IMG/VR virus record: IMGVR_UViG_3300032291_000913
Span: 1 to 22,418 of that record
Source: a virus
Strand: one strand, 5' to 3'
Length of the DNA stretch: 22,418 bases
Shown: positions 16,423 through 22,418 of the stretch, in pieces
Numbering within the stretch: the first letter of the stretch is position 1
How the letters are laid out: each line of letters begins with the position of its first letter
Notes under the pieces: model-generated
What the model was told of the DNA's origin: nothing
Seen by the model: only the letters and a program-made list of their open reading frames with translations
Databases searched by the model: none
Translations under genes and position numbers: made by a program

Positions 16423-16447
16423 GACGTGGTTTTAACGCACTCACGTC
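16423..16447 (-). promoter_or_regulatory. Short hairpin in helicase leader
   Basis: GACGTG (16423-16428) and CACGTC (16442-16447) form a 6-bp stem with a 13-base loop, one base from the long hairpin. Its GACGTG arm can also pair, with one G-U wobble, with the CGCGTC arm of the terminator-like stem, so alternative pairings across the gap are possible. Confidence 0.4.
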
Positions 16448-16461
16448 TTGCGCTGCAAAAC

Positions 16462-16731
16462 TTATTTTTTCTTAGTTACGTTTCTCTTTAACGAACCATC
16501 ACTATTTCGTGGGAACGAACTGTTCGCACTTTTACTTTTAATTCTCATATTGCTTGGTGTGTTTGAACCGCCTTTACTTAGAGGAACGATATGATCTACA
16601 TCTTTACCATCACCCTTTGATACTTTACCAGCTTTTATCATCATTCGTCTAGCTTTATTTCTAGCTACACGTTTTTTAATTTGATCAGGCTGCGCCTTGT
16701 ATTCGTTCTCTTTTTGATAATCTCTTGCCAT
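16462..16731 (-). CDS. Small HNH endonuclease
   Basis: An 89-residue very basic protein. After an Arg/Lys-rich helical N-terminus it has KDVDHIVPLSKGGSNTPSNMRIKSKSANSS (about residues 43-72). This fits the compact phage HNH pattern: Asp46-His47, the PLSxGG turn, Asn61 in the helix, and Asn70 where the last His is often found. Such small nucleases occur in phage replication or packaging modules. I chose ATG at 16731 because it forms TAATG with the stop of the Cas4-like gene. A longer frame from 16767 would overlap that gene by 37 bases. Its stop abuts the hairpin-rich gap. Confidence 0.75.
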   Translation of the reverse strand: MARDYQKENEYKAQPDQIKKRVARNKARRMMIKAGKVSKGDGKDVDHIVPLSKGGSNTPSNMRIKSKSANSSFPRNSDGSLKRNVTKKK

Positions 16732-17405
16732 TATTTTCCCCAATGTGAACATGATTGAACAGGACAAAACTTCTTACATGCAAAGTTTGGAACTGCATTG
16801 AAAACCCCTGTTTGATGGGCAGTATCTATCCTATGCGTTATTTTACCCCATTCAGCAAACATTTCATCTAGTTTATCTATTGTATAATCTTCTTTTAATA
16901 TCTCTTTACTTACTAAGAAAACTAAGCCTGATTTAATTTTTTCCATATCAGGAAAGTGTTTAAATATAGCTACACTAAACAAAGATAGCTGTCTAGTATC
17001 TGCATACTGACTAGACTTGCCTGTTTTATAATCAATCAAGGTTGCTAACTTAGTTTCGGAGTTTATGACTAGTAAGTCAATGACCCCTCTCCACCAAACA
17101 TCTTTAGCAAAGAAGTCACAAGGTTTTAAATCTTTAGTTAATCCTAACTTATATTCACAGTATTTATCTCCTGGAATAGATATTAACCTATCAAGAGTCG
17201 GCTTAAACATATCAAACTTTTCTGGCAGTGGTGTTGCTTTGCTTACATATAACTCTGCAGCTTTGTGAACTTCGTTACCATAAAGGAAATGTTCTGTATT
17301 CGGGTCTTGCTTAATATCTTTTGCTACATACAGATGATAGTATTGCTTAGGACATTTCTCAAATGTTGTTGCACTTGAGTAAGACCACGTTTTAAATTCA
17401 GCCAA
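16731..17405 (-). CDS. Cas4/RecB-like PD-(D/E)XK exonuclease with Fe-S cysteines
   Basis: A 224-residue nuclease. TWSYSSATTFEKCPKQYY holds Cys18, and GNEVHKA holds His47. WWRGVIDLL holds Asp110, LIDYKTGK holds Asp125 and Lys127, and RQLSLF holds Gln139. The C-terminus FACKKFCPVQSCSHW holds Cys210, Cys214 and Cys219. One early and three late cysteines with a RecB-type core are the hallmark of Cas4/AddB-like iron-sulfur exonucleases. There is no CRISPR array here, so a role in phage recombination or end resection is more likely. The start is TTG at 17405, with AGGAG 8 bases upstream. The TTG at 17423 would place that site inside the gene. It overlaps the previous stop by 8 bases. Confidence 0.85.
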   Translation of the reverse strand: MAEFKTWSYSSATTFEKCPKQYYHLYVAKDIKQDPNTEHFLYGNEVHKAAELYVSKATPLPEKFDMFKPTLDRLISIPGDKYCEYKLGLTKDLKPCDFFAKDVWWRGVIDLLVINSETKLATLIDYKTGKSSQYADTRQLSLFSVAIFKHFPDMEKIKSGLVFLVSKEILKEDYTIDKLDEMFAEWGKITHRIDTAHQTGVFNAVPNFACKKFCPVQSCSHWGK

Positions 17406-17580
17406 TTGGAGTTCTCCTAGCAATTTCTTTTGCTATCTTTGCTCTATTTTTACCTTCTGCAGCTTTATCTAATAACTCATATAGCTTTTTTAAAGACAAG
17501 GCTTTTAATCTATCTTTACCTGTTCTTGTTTTAAACGGGTCAGCATGCCGTCTACTTTTGTGTATTTGTTGTGTCGCCAT
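17398..17580 (-). CDS. Small basic hypothetical protein
   Basis: A 60-residue Lys/Arg-rich protein with a basic start (QIHKSRRHADPFKTRTGKDR) and two short predicted helices (LKKLYELLDKAAEGKNRAKIAKEIARR). The charge suggests nucleic-acid or partner binding, but I recognise no family. It overlaps the previous gene by 29 bases and the Cas4-like gene by 8 bases, so it probably belongs to the same coupled unit. Confidence 0.5.
   Translation of the reverse strand: MATQQIHKSRRHADPFKTRTGKDRLKALSLKKLYELLDKAAEGKNRAKIAKEIARRTPIG
17414..17418 (-). promoter_or_regulatory. Ribosome binding site AGGAG for TTG start
   Basis: AGGAG with an 8-base spacer supports the TTG start at 17405 of the Cas4-like nuclease and argues against the TTG at 17423. 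Confidence 0.6.
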
Positions 17581-17746
17581 TATCTACCTTTTGGACTTCG
17601 CCTGTTGATTTATTAAGTTCATACTCGGGTAAAACTTCTTTCTTTTTCTTACCAAATATCAAATCCCAATTCTTTTCAAACTGTTCGTTATTAGGTTTAG
17701 ACTGTAACCAATCTCCTGTTACATCATTTTGTGCTGTCTTTTTCAT
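17552..17746 (-). CDS. Small hypothetical phage protein
   Basis: A 64-residue protein. The centre reads FEKNWDLIFGKKKK, a pattern I recall from small phage proteins next to replication genes, followed by a Glu/Lys/Asp-rich tail. AAGGA lies 6 bases before the ATG at 17746. The start overlaps the oxygenase-like gene by 23 bases. Function is unknown. Confidence 0.5.
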   Translation of the reverse strand: MKKTAQNDVTGDWLQSKPNNEQFEKNWDLIFGKKKKEVLPEYELNKSTGEVQKVDNGDTTNTQK

Positions 17747-18230
17747 ACTGTGTCCTTATATCATTTAGTAAGTCCTCAAAAGATAACTCACTTTTATCCT
17801 TGGCAAATTCAACACTCATAAGATACCGAGTTGTTTCAAAGTTATATACTGTATGTGGCACTTGAGTATTAAATATATAGTATGTTGCAGGTTTATATTT
17901 TAATTCTTCTATCTCAAATACTGCCCCTTCTTTGTCAGGAGCAAAGGCACAAACACTTCTATCAAACGGAGTCAATAACATATTAATACCTACACCACGT
18001 CTTGTATCTGTATGCCAATCATAACAAGTGTAAGGGTCTAATCTTAGTATCCCTACAATAAACTCATACCTTGCGTGTAGCCACCTAAAAAATTTATCTT
18101 GTGCTACTATATCTGGTGGTATAGGTTTAACATTAAAATTGTAGTGTGGAAACCACGGCTGAGGATTGAAAGCGTAGTCATATAGTTCTTTAGCTATAGT
18201 AGACTTAGTGCCTATTTCATAGTAGTTCAT
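17724..18230 (-). CDS. 2OG-Fe(II) oxygenase-like double-stranded beta-helix protein
   Basis: A 168-residue protein. The iron triad fits His73 and Asp75 in DWHTDTRRGVGINMLL and His126 in FNTQVPHTVYN. Arg135 in TTRYLMSVEF could hold 2-oxoglutarate. The spacing and the H-x-D...H...R order resemble the aspartyl/asparaginyl hydroxylase-like branch of the fold. The substrate (protein, nucleotide or DNA base) cannot be read from sequence. Its ATG forms TAATG with the polymerase stop, so the two are probably translated together, which points to a replication-linked role. It has no signal peptide. Confidence 0.7.
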   Translation of the reverse strand: MNYYEIGTKSTIAKELYDYAFNPQPWFPHYNFNVKPIPPDIVAQDKFFRWLHARYEFIVGILRLDPYTCYDWHTDTRRGVGINMLLTPFDRSVCAFAPDKEGAVFEIEELKYKPATYYIFNTQVPHTVYNFETTRYLMSVEFAKDKSELSFEDLLNDIRTQYEKDSTK

Positions 18231-20056
18231 TACTTAGCATCCATATAGTTATCACCAACGCCTACTTCACAACCTAGAGGTAAGTCACTACACCATGAAG
18301 GTGCAGTAGTCATACACTTCTCAACATATGCTTTACATTCATCTACTTCTTCATCTTTGCACAACATCACAAGTTCATCATGCACCGTCATGACAACAGG
18401 ATACCTTTTAGCTACTTGGATTAATTGTTCCCCTATTATATCACGAGCCAATGATTGTATACAGCGTTGAAAGGTTTTAGATGGGTGAATATATTCGGGT
18501 ATTAAACTGCGACCCATAAGCTTATCATATGCCCATGATTCTCCTGTTTCAGTCTTTAACTTTCTCAAGTTAGGTAATCCTAATAACATACCATTAGGTT
18601 TCATCATGCCTTCATATGGAACGCTTTCTATGATACCACCGTTGCCCATACGATAATGTTGACCTGCACGAACGCTTTCTAACATCGTGCCTGCGTCAGC
18701 CCAAGCTTCAACTAATTCTGGATTAGCACGTCTGTAAGCATAGACAATATTTTTAACTTCGTTCAAGTCTTTTTCTACACCACCTTGTTTTAAAATTGAG
18801 TGCATCTTGTTAGCACCTACACCGTAGATACCTGATAAGTTTACTACCTTAAATATATATCGTAGGTCTTTGTTAACTTCGTTGTATGGTGTGCCTGTAA
18901 TATCTGCGGCTGATTGTTTATACAAATCAATACCATCTTTAATCTGCTGTATCTTTCCATGTGATTGTGCAAACCAATATGCAAGACGTAGTTCAATATT
19001 ACTTAAATCAGACGCGACAATTTTGTAGCCTTTGGGGGGACAGATGGCACGACGAAGAGGAGATGACCGTGGTAGATTTTGAAGATTGATTCCATCAACG
19101 CCACTCCATCTATGGGACACTACTGCACCTGCATACTTCAAAGGAACGGGAAGGTTACCTCTGTTAGCTATGTTGATAAAGGTTTCTGTTCTTGTTTCTT
19201 CAATGGTAGACTTATTACCTACACGAGCCGCAGCTAATGCTTGAACATAAGGGTCTTCATGTTCTAACAAGGCTTTAAACCCTTCATCTGTTTTAGCTAA
19301 CGCATAAGTTTGATTGCCAGTTGCGGGGCTTTCTTTCATAGGCACTTTAATCTTCATACTTTCTAGTATGGCAGCAAACTTAGGATTGCTCATCAAAGTT
19401 TCTTTATCTACTGCTACAGAATTTAGCAACTCTTCTTTCTTGGCTCTGACTTCAGCTAGATGTCTCACCAACAATCCTTTGTTTAACTCTAGTTTAGGTT
19501 CTGTAAACATACGGATAGTTAAATCAATAAGTTTCATCTCGGGTGCAGTGAACCTATCTTTTAACTCTGTGAATAATTCGTAGGTAAGTTCTACATCATT
19601 GATACAATAACTACCATACTTAGCTAAATCATTATGTGTAAAGTCTAATCGTCTCTTACCTAATGCATCAAGGACTTCGGTTCCCTTCTCACCTAACTCA
19701 TACAACTTAGATAGATTAGCTAAAGATACTGACTCTGTTAAGCCATGTAGAATTTGAGCCATACTCATGGTATCAAATAAACCTAAGGGGTGTATATTAA
19801 AATGCCATGATAGGATAGACGCATCAAACCTCATGTTATGTCCTAACACAAAATGTTCATGCATGTTGTATGAGTCTAAAAAAGCTTTGGTTTCAGCATG
19901 TGTGCCTGTAAACCATTTAGTAATACCTTTATCTTTGACAGCTACCCCTATGACTTCAAACTTTTCATCTCTGATGTATTCTTCGGTAGTAAACTTCTTT
20001 AACCCATACTCTTTATCGTAGTATGTTTCAAAGTCAAGCGTAATTAAGTTAGGCAT
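18230..20056 (-). CDS. polA: Family A DNA polymerase with 3'-5' exonuclease
   Basis: A 608-residue replicative polymerase. The proofreading domain has LDFET (Asp8, Glu10), LGHNMRFD (Asp78) and YCIND (Tyr150, Asp154), the complete exonuclease I-II-III set. The polymerase core has motif A ASDLSNIELR (Asp350, Glu355), motif B RYIFKVVNLSGIYG (Arg399, Lys403, Tyr411) and motif C VHDEL (Asp560). No 5'-3' exonuclease domain is present, as in T7-type enzymes, but it is shorter. The motif B residue matching E. coli Phe762 is Leu407. The start forms TAATG with the upstream stop and has AGGGG 6 bases before it. The stop forms TAATG with the oxygenase-like gene. Confidence 0.95.
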   Translation of the reverse strand: MPNLITLDFETYYDKEYGLKKFTTEEYIRDEKFEVIGVAVKDKGITKWFTGTHAETKAFLDSYNMHEHFVLGHNMRFDASILSWHFNIHPLGLFDTMSMAQILHGLTESVSLANLSKLYELGEKGTEVLDALGKRRLDFTHNDLAKYGSYCINDVELTYELFTELKDRFTAPEMKLIDLTIRMFTEPKLELNKGLLVRHLAEVRAKKEELLNSVAVDKETLMSNPKFAAILESMKIKVPMKESPATGNQTYALAKTDEGFKALLEHEDPYVQALAAARVGNKSTIEETRTETFINIANRGNLPVPLKYAGAVVSHRWSGVDGINLQNLPRSSPLRRAICPPKGYKIVASDLSNIELRLAYWFAQSHGKIQQIKDGIDLYKQSAADITGTPYNEVNKDLRYIFKVVNLSGIYGVGANKMHSILKQGGVEKDLNEVKNIVYAYRRANPELVEAWADAGTMLESVRAGQHYRMGNGGIIESVPYEGMMKPNGMLLGLPNLRKLKTETGESWAYDKLMGRSLIPEYIHPSKTFQRCIQSLARDIIGEQLIQVAKRYPVVMTVHDELVMLCKDEEVDECKAYVEKCMTTAPSWCSDLPLGCEVGVGDNYMDAK

Positions 20057-20250
20057 TACTTACCCCTAACGCGGGCTTTGACTGCATGCTCATAGATAGC
20101 CGCAATGTCAATAACTTCCTCTGACTTTAATCCTTTAGGTCTGATTTTTATAACACCATGATGAATGGTGACGATTAGGTTTCTTTCGCCTCTATCGAAT
20201 GTAGTGGCGGATGTTTCCCTAGTAGTAGGGTTAGTTGATTTTGTAGCCAT
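20056..20250 (-). CDS. Small hypothetical phage protein
   Basis: A 64-residue protein with a Thr/Ser-rich basic N-terminus and a compact RNLIVTIHHGVIKIRPKG beta segment followed by a helix (IDIAAIYEHAVKAR). GGAGAGAGG lies directly before the ATG, and the stop overlaps the polymerase ATG as TAATG. I do not recognise the family. Position suggests a small accessory protein of the polymerase unit. Confidence 0.55.
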   Translation of the reverse strand: MATKSTNPTTRETSATTFDRGERNLIVTIHHGVIKIRPKGLKSEEVIDIAAIYEHAVKARVRGK

Positions 20251-20262
20251 GCCTCTCTCCTT

Positions 20263-20460
20263 TTATTTGCGTCTATTGACGTTGTAGTCCCAATCATCAG
20301 CACAATCTTTATCGCACCAACGTCTTGAGTCCTTAAGTATCGTGCCACAATTTAAACAGTGACCCGTTGCTTTTATATATTTCATGCTATCCATTTCTTT
20401 GCGGCGAATAGCATCTTCTTTTTCTAATCTATCTTGCGTTTTATCTGCATCATCTGACAT
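20263..20460 (-). CDS. Small C4 zinc-finger protein (DksA/TraR-like)
   Basis: A 65-residue protein. A charged helical N-terminus is followed by HCLNCG (Cys35, Cys38) and RRWCDKDCADDWD (Cys49, Cys53), a C4 zinc finger of the CxxC-x10-CxxxC type. The finger and size resemble the C-terminal part of DksA/TraR-family phage proteins, which bind RNA polymerase. The acidic coiled tip of full DksA is missing, so that role is uncertain. It overlaps the upstream small membrane gene by 11 bases. Confidence 0.6.
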   Translation of the reverse strand: MSDDADKTQDRLEKEDAIRRKEMDSMKYIKATGHCLNCGTILKDSRRWCDKDCADDWDYNVNRRK

Positions 20461-20599
20461 ATTTAAGCTTTTGTAACACCAATCGAATTATGAATAAGTC
20501 TATCACTAAAGAAAAAGTATAGGGTGCATCTTTTTCTAAAAATTTAAGTTCTAAGCCTACCATAACTCCTGAGATTAACGCAAGCTGAAATACCCACAT
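20450..20599 (-). CDS. Small membrane protein (49 residues)
   Basis: An open frame of 49 codons from ATG at 20599 to TGA at 20450 fills what otherwise looks like a 138-base gap. The N-terminus WVFQLALISGVMVGL and the C-terminal TFSLVIDLFIIRLVL are hydrophobic enough for membrane segments, separated by a charged stretch (ELKFLEKDAP). The ATG forms TAATG with the DUF3310 stop, and the end overlaps the zinc-finger start by 11 bases, the same coupling style as its neighbours. This supports a real gene. Function is unknown; it could be a small holin-like or host-membrane protein. Confidence 0.6.
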   Translation of the reverse strand: MWVFQLALISGVMVGLELKFLEKDAPYTFSLVIDLFIIRLVLQKLKYVR

Positions 20600-20955
20600 T
20601 ATTTATCAATGACTTCAATTTTAACTGTTTCTTTTTCTAAAGTTTTAACCCATCTATTAACATACCATTGTGTTTTTTTAGCGTCTTGTAATTCACTTTC
20701 TTTATGTCCTGCTCTTGTCAAATACTTTAACGCTGTAAGTTTAAGATGCCCTTTAAACTCTTCGGGTGTTGACTTAGCCTCCATAATATCTATGGTCTCC
20801 ATCCCTCCTTGAGTGTAGTGTGGTGGGTGATTAACCATGTCGGAAGTGATAGGTTTTGCTCCTGCACCTTGACCTACTCTATTTATCATATCCGCTAATT
20901 GCTCTTGAGTAAAATCCTTATATGTTTCTTGCAATCTAAATTTTGGTTTTGCCAT
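20599..20955 (-). CDS. DUF3310 protein (T7 gp1.7-like nucleotide kinase family)
   Basis: A 118-residue protein. After a charged N-terminus it has DMVNHPPHYTQGGMETIDIMEA (about 39-60), EEFKGHLKLTALKYLTRAGHK and DAKKTQWYVNRWVKTLE, the conserved layout of DUF3310. In T7 the related gp1.7 has nucleotide kinase activity, so a role in dNTP supply is possible. I favour ATG at 20955 because AAAGGGG lies 5 bases upstream. An ATG at 21000, which overlaps the VRR-NUC stop as ATGA and has GGA 6 bases upstream, would add 15 residues. The stop is coupled to the small membrane gene (TAATG). Confidence 0.8.
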   Translation of the reverse strand: MAKPKFRLQETYKDFTQEQLADMINRVGQGAGAKPITSDMVNHPPHYTQGGMETIDIMEAKSTPEEFKGHLKLTALKYLTRAGHKESELQDAKKTQWYVNRWVKTLEKETVKIEVIDK

Positions 20956-20996
20956 GTTTACCCCTTTGTATTTATTTAAAATTGTTTTTAATCTTG

Positions 20997-21290
20997 TCAT
21001 ACTATATCCAAATTCTTTTCTACTGTTTCTAAATCATTTTCATTAACCACCCAAGCATGCCCATCATTGTTTCGTATAGCTTCAATATTTTTATGTTGTA
21101 GTTCAGTAGGGCGATTATTCCCTGCCTTACATTCTATAGCTACAAATTTACCTCTAATACACGCAATAATATCAGGCACACCTATACTTGTGTATGCACC
21201 AGCAACAGGAAAAAAATAATACACTCCCCGAGCCTTTAGCATTTTAACTACTTGTTGCTTAACCCATTTTTCTTTTACAGGTTGTCTCAC
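20997..21290 (-). CDS. VRR-NUC family nuclease
   Basis: A 97-residue PD-(D/E)XK nuclease. It has GVPDIIACIRGKFVAIECKAG, with Asp40 as the catalytic Asp and Glu53-x-Lys55 as the E-x-K pair, then ELQ near residue 65. The size and the GxPD...ExKxG pattern fit stand-alone phage VRR-NUC proteins, which act on branched or flap DNA. The start is GTG at 21290, overlapping the upstream stop as GTGA. Confidence 0.85.
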   Translation of the reverse strand: MRQPVKEKWVKQQVVKMLKARGVYYFFPVAGAYTSIGVPDIIACIRGKFVAIECKAGNNRPTELQHKNIEAIRNNDGHAWVVNENDLETVEKNLDIV

Positions 21291-21595
21291 TTTGGTATCT
21301 CCATAAGGCGTTGGACAACAGCTGCTTTCTTATGTTGAAACTCAGCTGTTTTCTGACCTATCATTCTAAAATCTAATTTCTTTGAGAAGGCAGCTTCAAT
21401 GTTACCCATAACTTGTCGATATTCTAAATACACTTCATCAGTATCATTCTCAGCAATAACATAAAATTGACCATCTCTGATACCTACATTTTTTATATAT
21501 CTACCTACATCTACAAGTTTAAGGATAGCCATCTTCTCCTTATCCTCCTTAGATAAAAGCGATGAGTTCTCATCTAACGCATGATATATTTTCAT
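21287..21595 (-). CDS. Hypothetical conserved phage protein
   Basis: A 102-residue protein that I do not recognise. It has a beta segment GIRDGQFYVIAENDTDEVYLEYRQVMG in the middle and a Lys/Gln-rich helical end (QHKKAAVVQRLMEIPK). The ATG at 21595 has GGAG 5 bases upstream and overlaps the previous stop as ATGA. A second ATG at 21532 is preceded by AAGGAGG and AAGGAG within the frame. The AAG/GAG codons there are unusual for this A+T-rich genome, so an internal start giving an 81-residue form is possible. Confidence 0.55.
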   Translation of the reverse strand: MKIYHALDENSSLLSKEDKEKMAILKLVDVGRYIKNVGIRDGQFYVIAENDTDEVYLEYRQVMGNIEAAFSKKLDFRMIGQKTAEFQHKKAAVVQRLMEIPK

Positions 21596-22418
21596 ATGTT
21601 CTCCATAATTTTGTTGACTCTTGCTAATATTTCTTGGCGAGCCCCTACACTTTCTCGTAACTCATCGGCTGTAACACCTACTAATGTTTGTTCCAAAGAT
21701 TGTCTTGCTTGTTCTAATTTTGGGTCTTTTGTTACATTAAGCCTTGTTAATAGATTTGTCAACTCTAACGCATTATCTACTAAACTATTTCTAAATATCT
21801 TTTTTTCATCACCACTTAATCTGTCTACCATGTGCTCTAGGGTGTTATGTAGCCTAGACCATGCATCACTCATAGCTGCTTCAACACGACCTTCGTATGC
21901 TTTCTGATATTCTTGTTGCATCTCATTACGAATATCATCTGCGATGTCAACACGGAAATCATTTGTTTCTGGCACAGGCATAATAGTATATCTCAAGTTA
22001 AACTTGTTTGCAATTTTGTCTGCCTCGGGATATTCTGACCTATCAAACAGATTACCTAGTTTATAAACCATACCTTGTATGATGTTTGGGTATTGTTGTA
22101 TAAATGTATTTATACGAGATTTAAATTCCGCCTCATACACTCCTAGCTGATGTTTGTAATCAAAGAAGTTAGTCATCGGTAATAACCTTGTGCCTGTATC
22201 TGACCAAGGCAGTGTTTGCCTGCCATGCCAATCACGAATTTCATTTGCTAATTTTGTGATAGCTTCTAGTTGGTCTGAACCTGCAAGGATATGTTTGTTA
22301 TAATTACCTGCCTTGATAGTTGTGTTTTTGTTTATATCAATTTCTTTGGACACATTCTTATCTAGTTTCCTAGCTGTCCATACTGATATGTTTAAGTCAA
22401 TTAAAACTGCACTGCTTG
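21592..22418 (-). CDS. Conserved phage protein, 5' end outside window
   Basis: The frame stays open to the right edge of the window, and the gene starts beyond it. The codons before the in-frame GTG at 22353 read AVLIDLNISVWTARKLDKNV, a stretch that looks like the true N-terminal part of a phage family I recall (LNISxWTARKxDK). The GTG is therefore probably not the start. Visible motifs are LPWSDTGTRLLP, a helical YEAEFKSRINTFIQQYP, then LFDRSEYP, RYTIMPVPETNDFRVDI, and a long charged helical C-terminus. The layout loosely recalls DUF3150-type proteins, but I cannot confirm this. No catalytic motif is seen. It heads the visible early unit and overlaps the next gene as ATGA. Confidence 0.65.
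   Translation of the reverse strand, partial: SSAVLIDLNISVWTARKLDKNVSKEIDINKNTTIKAGNYNKHILAGSDQLEAITKLANEIRDWHGRQTLPWSDTGTRLLPMTNFFDYKHQLGVYEAEFKSRINTFIQQYPNIIQGMVYKLGNLFDRSEYPEADKIANKFNLRYTIMPVPETNDFRVDIADDIRNEMQQEYQKAYEGRVEAAMSDAWSRLHNTLEHMVDRLSGDEKKIFRNSLVDNALELTNLLTRLNVTKDPKLEQARQSLEQTLVGVTADELRESVGARQEILARVNKIMENI

Noticed and set aside
1-22418. CRISPR arrays, tRNA genes, insertion sequences or an integrase/attachment site
   Set aside because: I saw no regularly spaced repeats, no cloverleaf-like sequence, and no transposase or integrase motif on either strand.

Overview
This window is part of a tailed-phage genome (Caudoviricetes). It is A+T-rich (roughly one third G+C by eye), almost wholly coding, and has no rRNA, tRNA, transposase, integrase or CRISPR array. 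The mix of genes resembles uncultured aquatic podovirus-like phages of Gram-negative bacteria: a family A DNA polymerase, an AEP-type primase-helicase, an SNF2-type helicase, small HNH/VRR-NUC/Cas4-like nucleases, a DUF3310 protein, and a huge LPD38-type polyvalent protein. The host cannot be fixed from sequence alone. Both window edges cut genes.

Left arm (1-9253, + strand) is a virion/late module: the C-terminal end of a structural protein, a GNAT-like protein, a Gln/Ala-rich virion protein with a YMSPY motif, a 565-residue protein carrying a 55-residue beta-type repeat cassette, and a 1919-residue polyvalent protein with an HExxH site and an LPD38-like C-terminus, probably carried in the virion. 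These genes overlap or nearly abut and look like one operon.

Right arm (9248-22418, - strand) is the early/replication module, read right to left: a partial conserved phage protein, a small unknown, VRR-NUC nuclease, DUF3310, a 49-residue membrane protein, a C4 zinc-finger protein, a small unknown, DNA polymerase A, a 2OG-Fe(II) oxygenase-like protein, two small unknowns, a Cas4-like exonuclease and an HNH nuclease. Then comes a hairpin-rich gap with a terminator-like element, followed by the SNF2-type helicase, a small unknown and a second HNH. A consensus-like sigma70 promoter follows, then a coiled-coil protein, a candidate zinc-containing ssDNA-binding protein, a HTH protein, a G+C-rich structured leader, the primase-helicase and a small terminal gene. 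Many junctions are ATGA, GTGA or TAATG overlaps, so translation is probably coupled. The two arms converge and overlap by 6 bases at 9248-9253.

The most unusual items lie in the few non-coding gaps. The primase-helicase leader can form a classic H-type pseudoknot (12314-12347) placed much like the T4 gene 32 translational operator, downstream of a candidate ssDNA-binding protein gene in the same unit. A three-hairpin gap (16330-16447) ends in a terminator-like stem just before the helicase ribosome binding site. The polymerase carries leucine at the position equivalent to E. coli Phe762.
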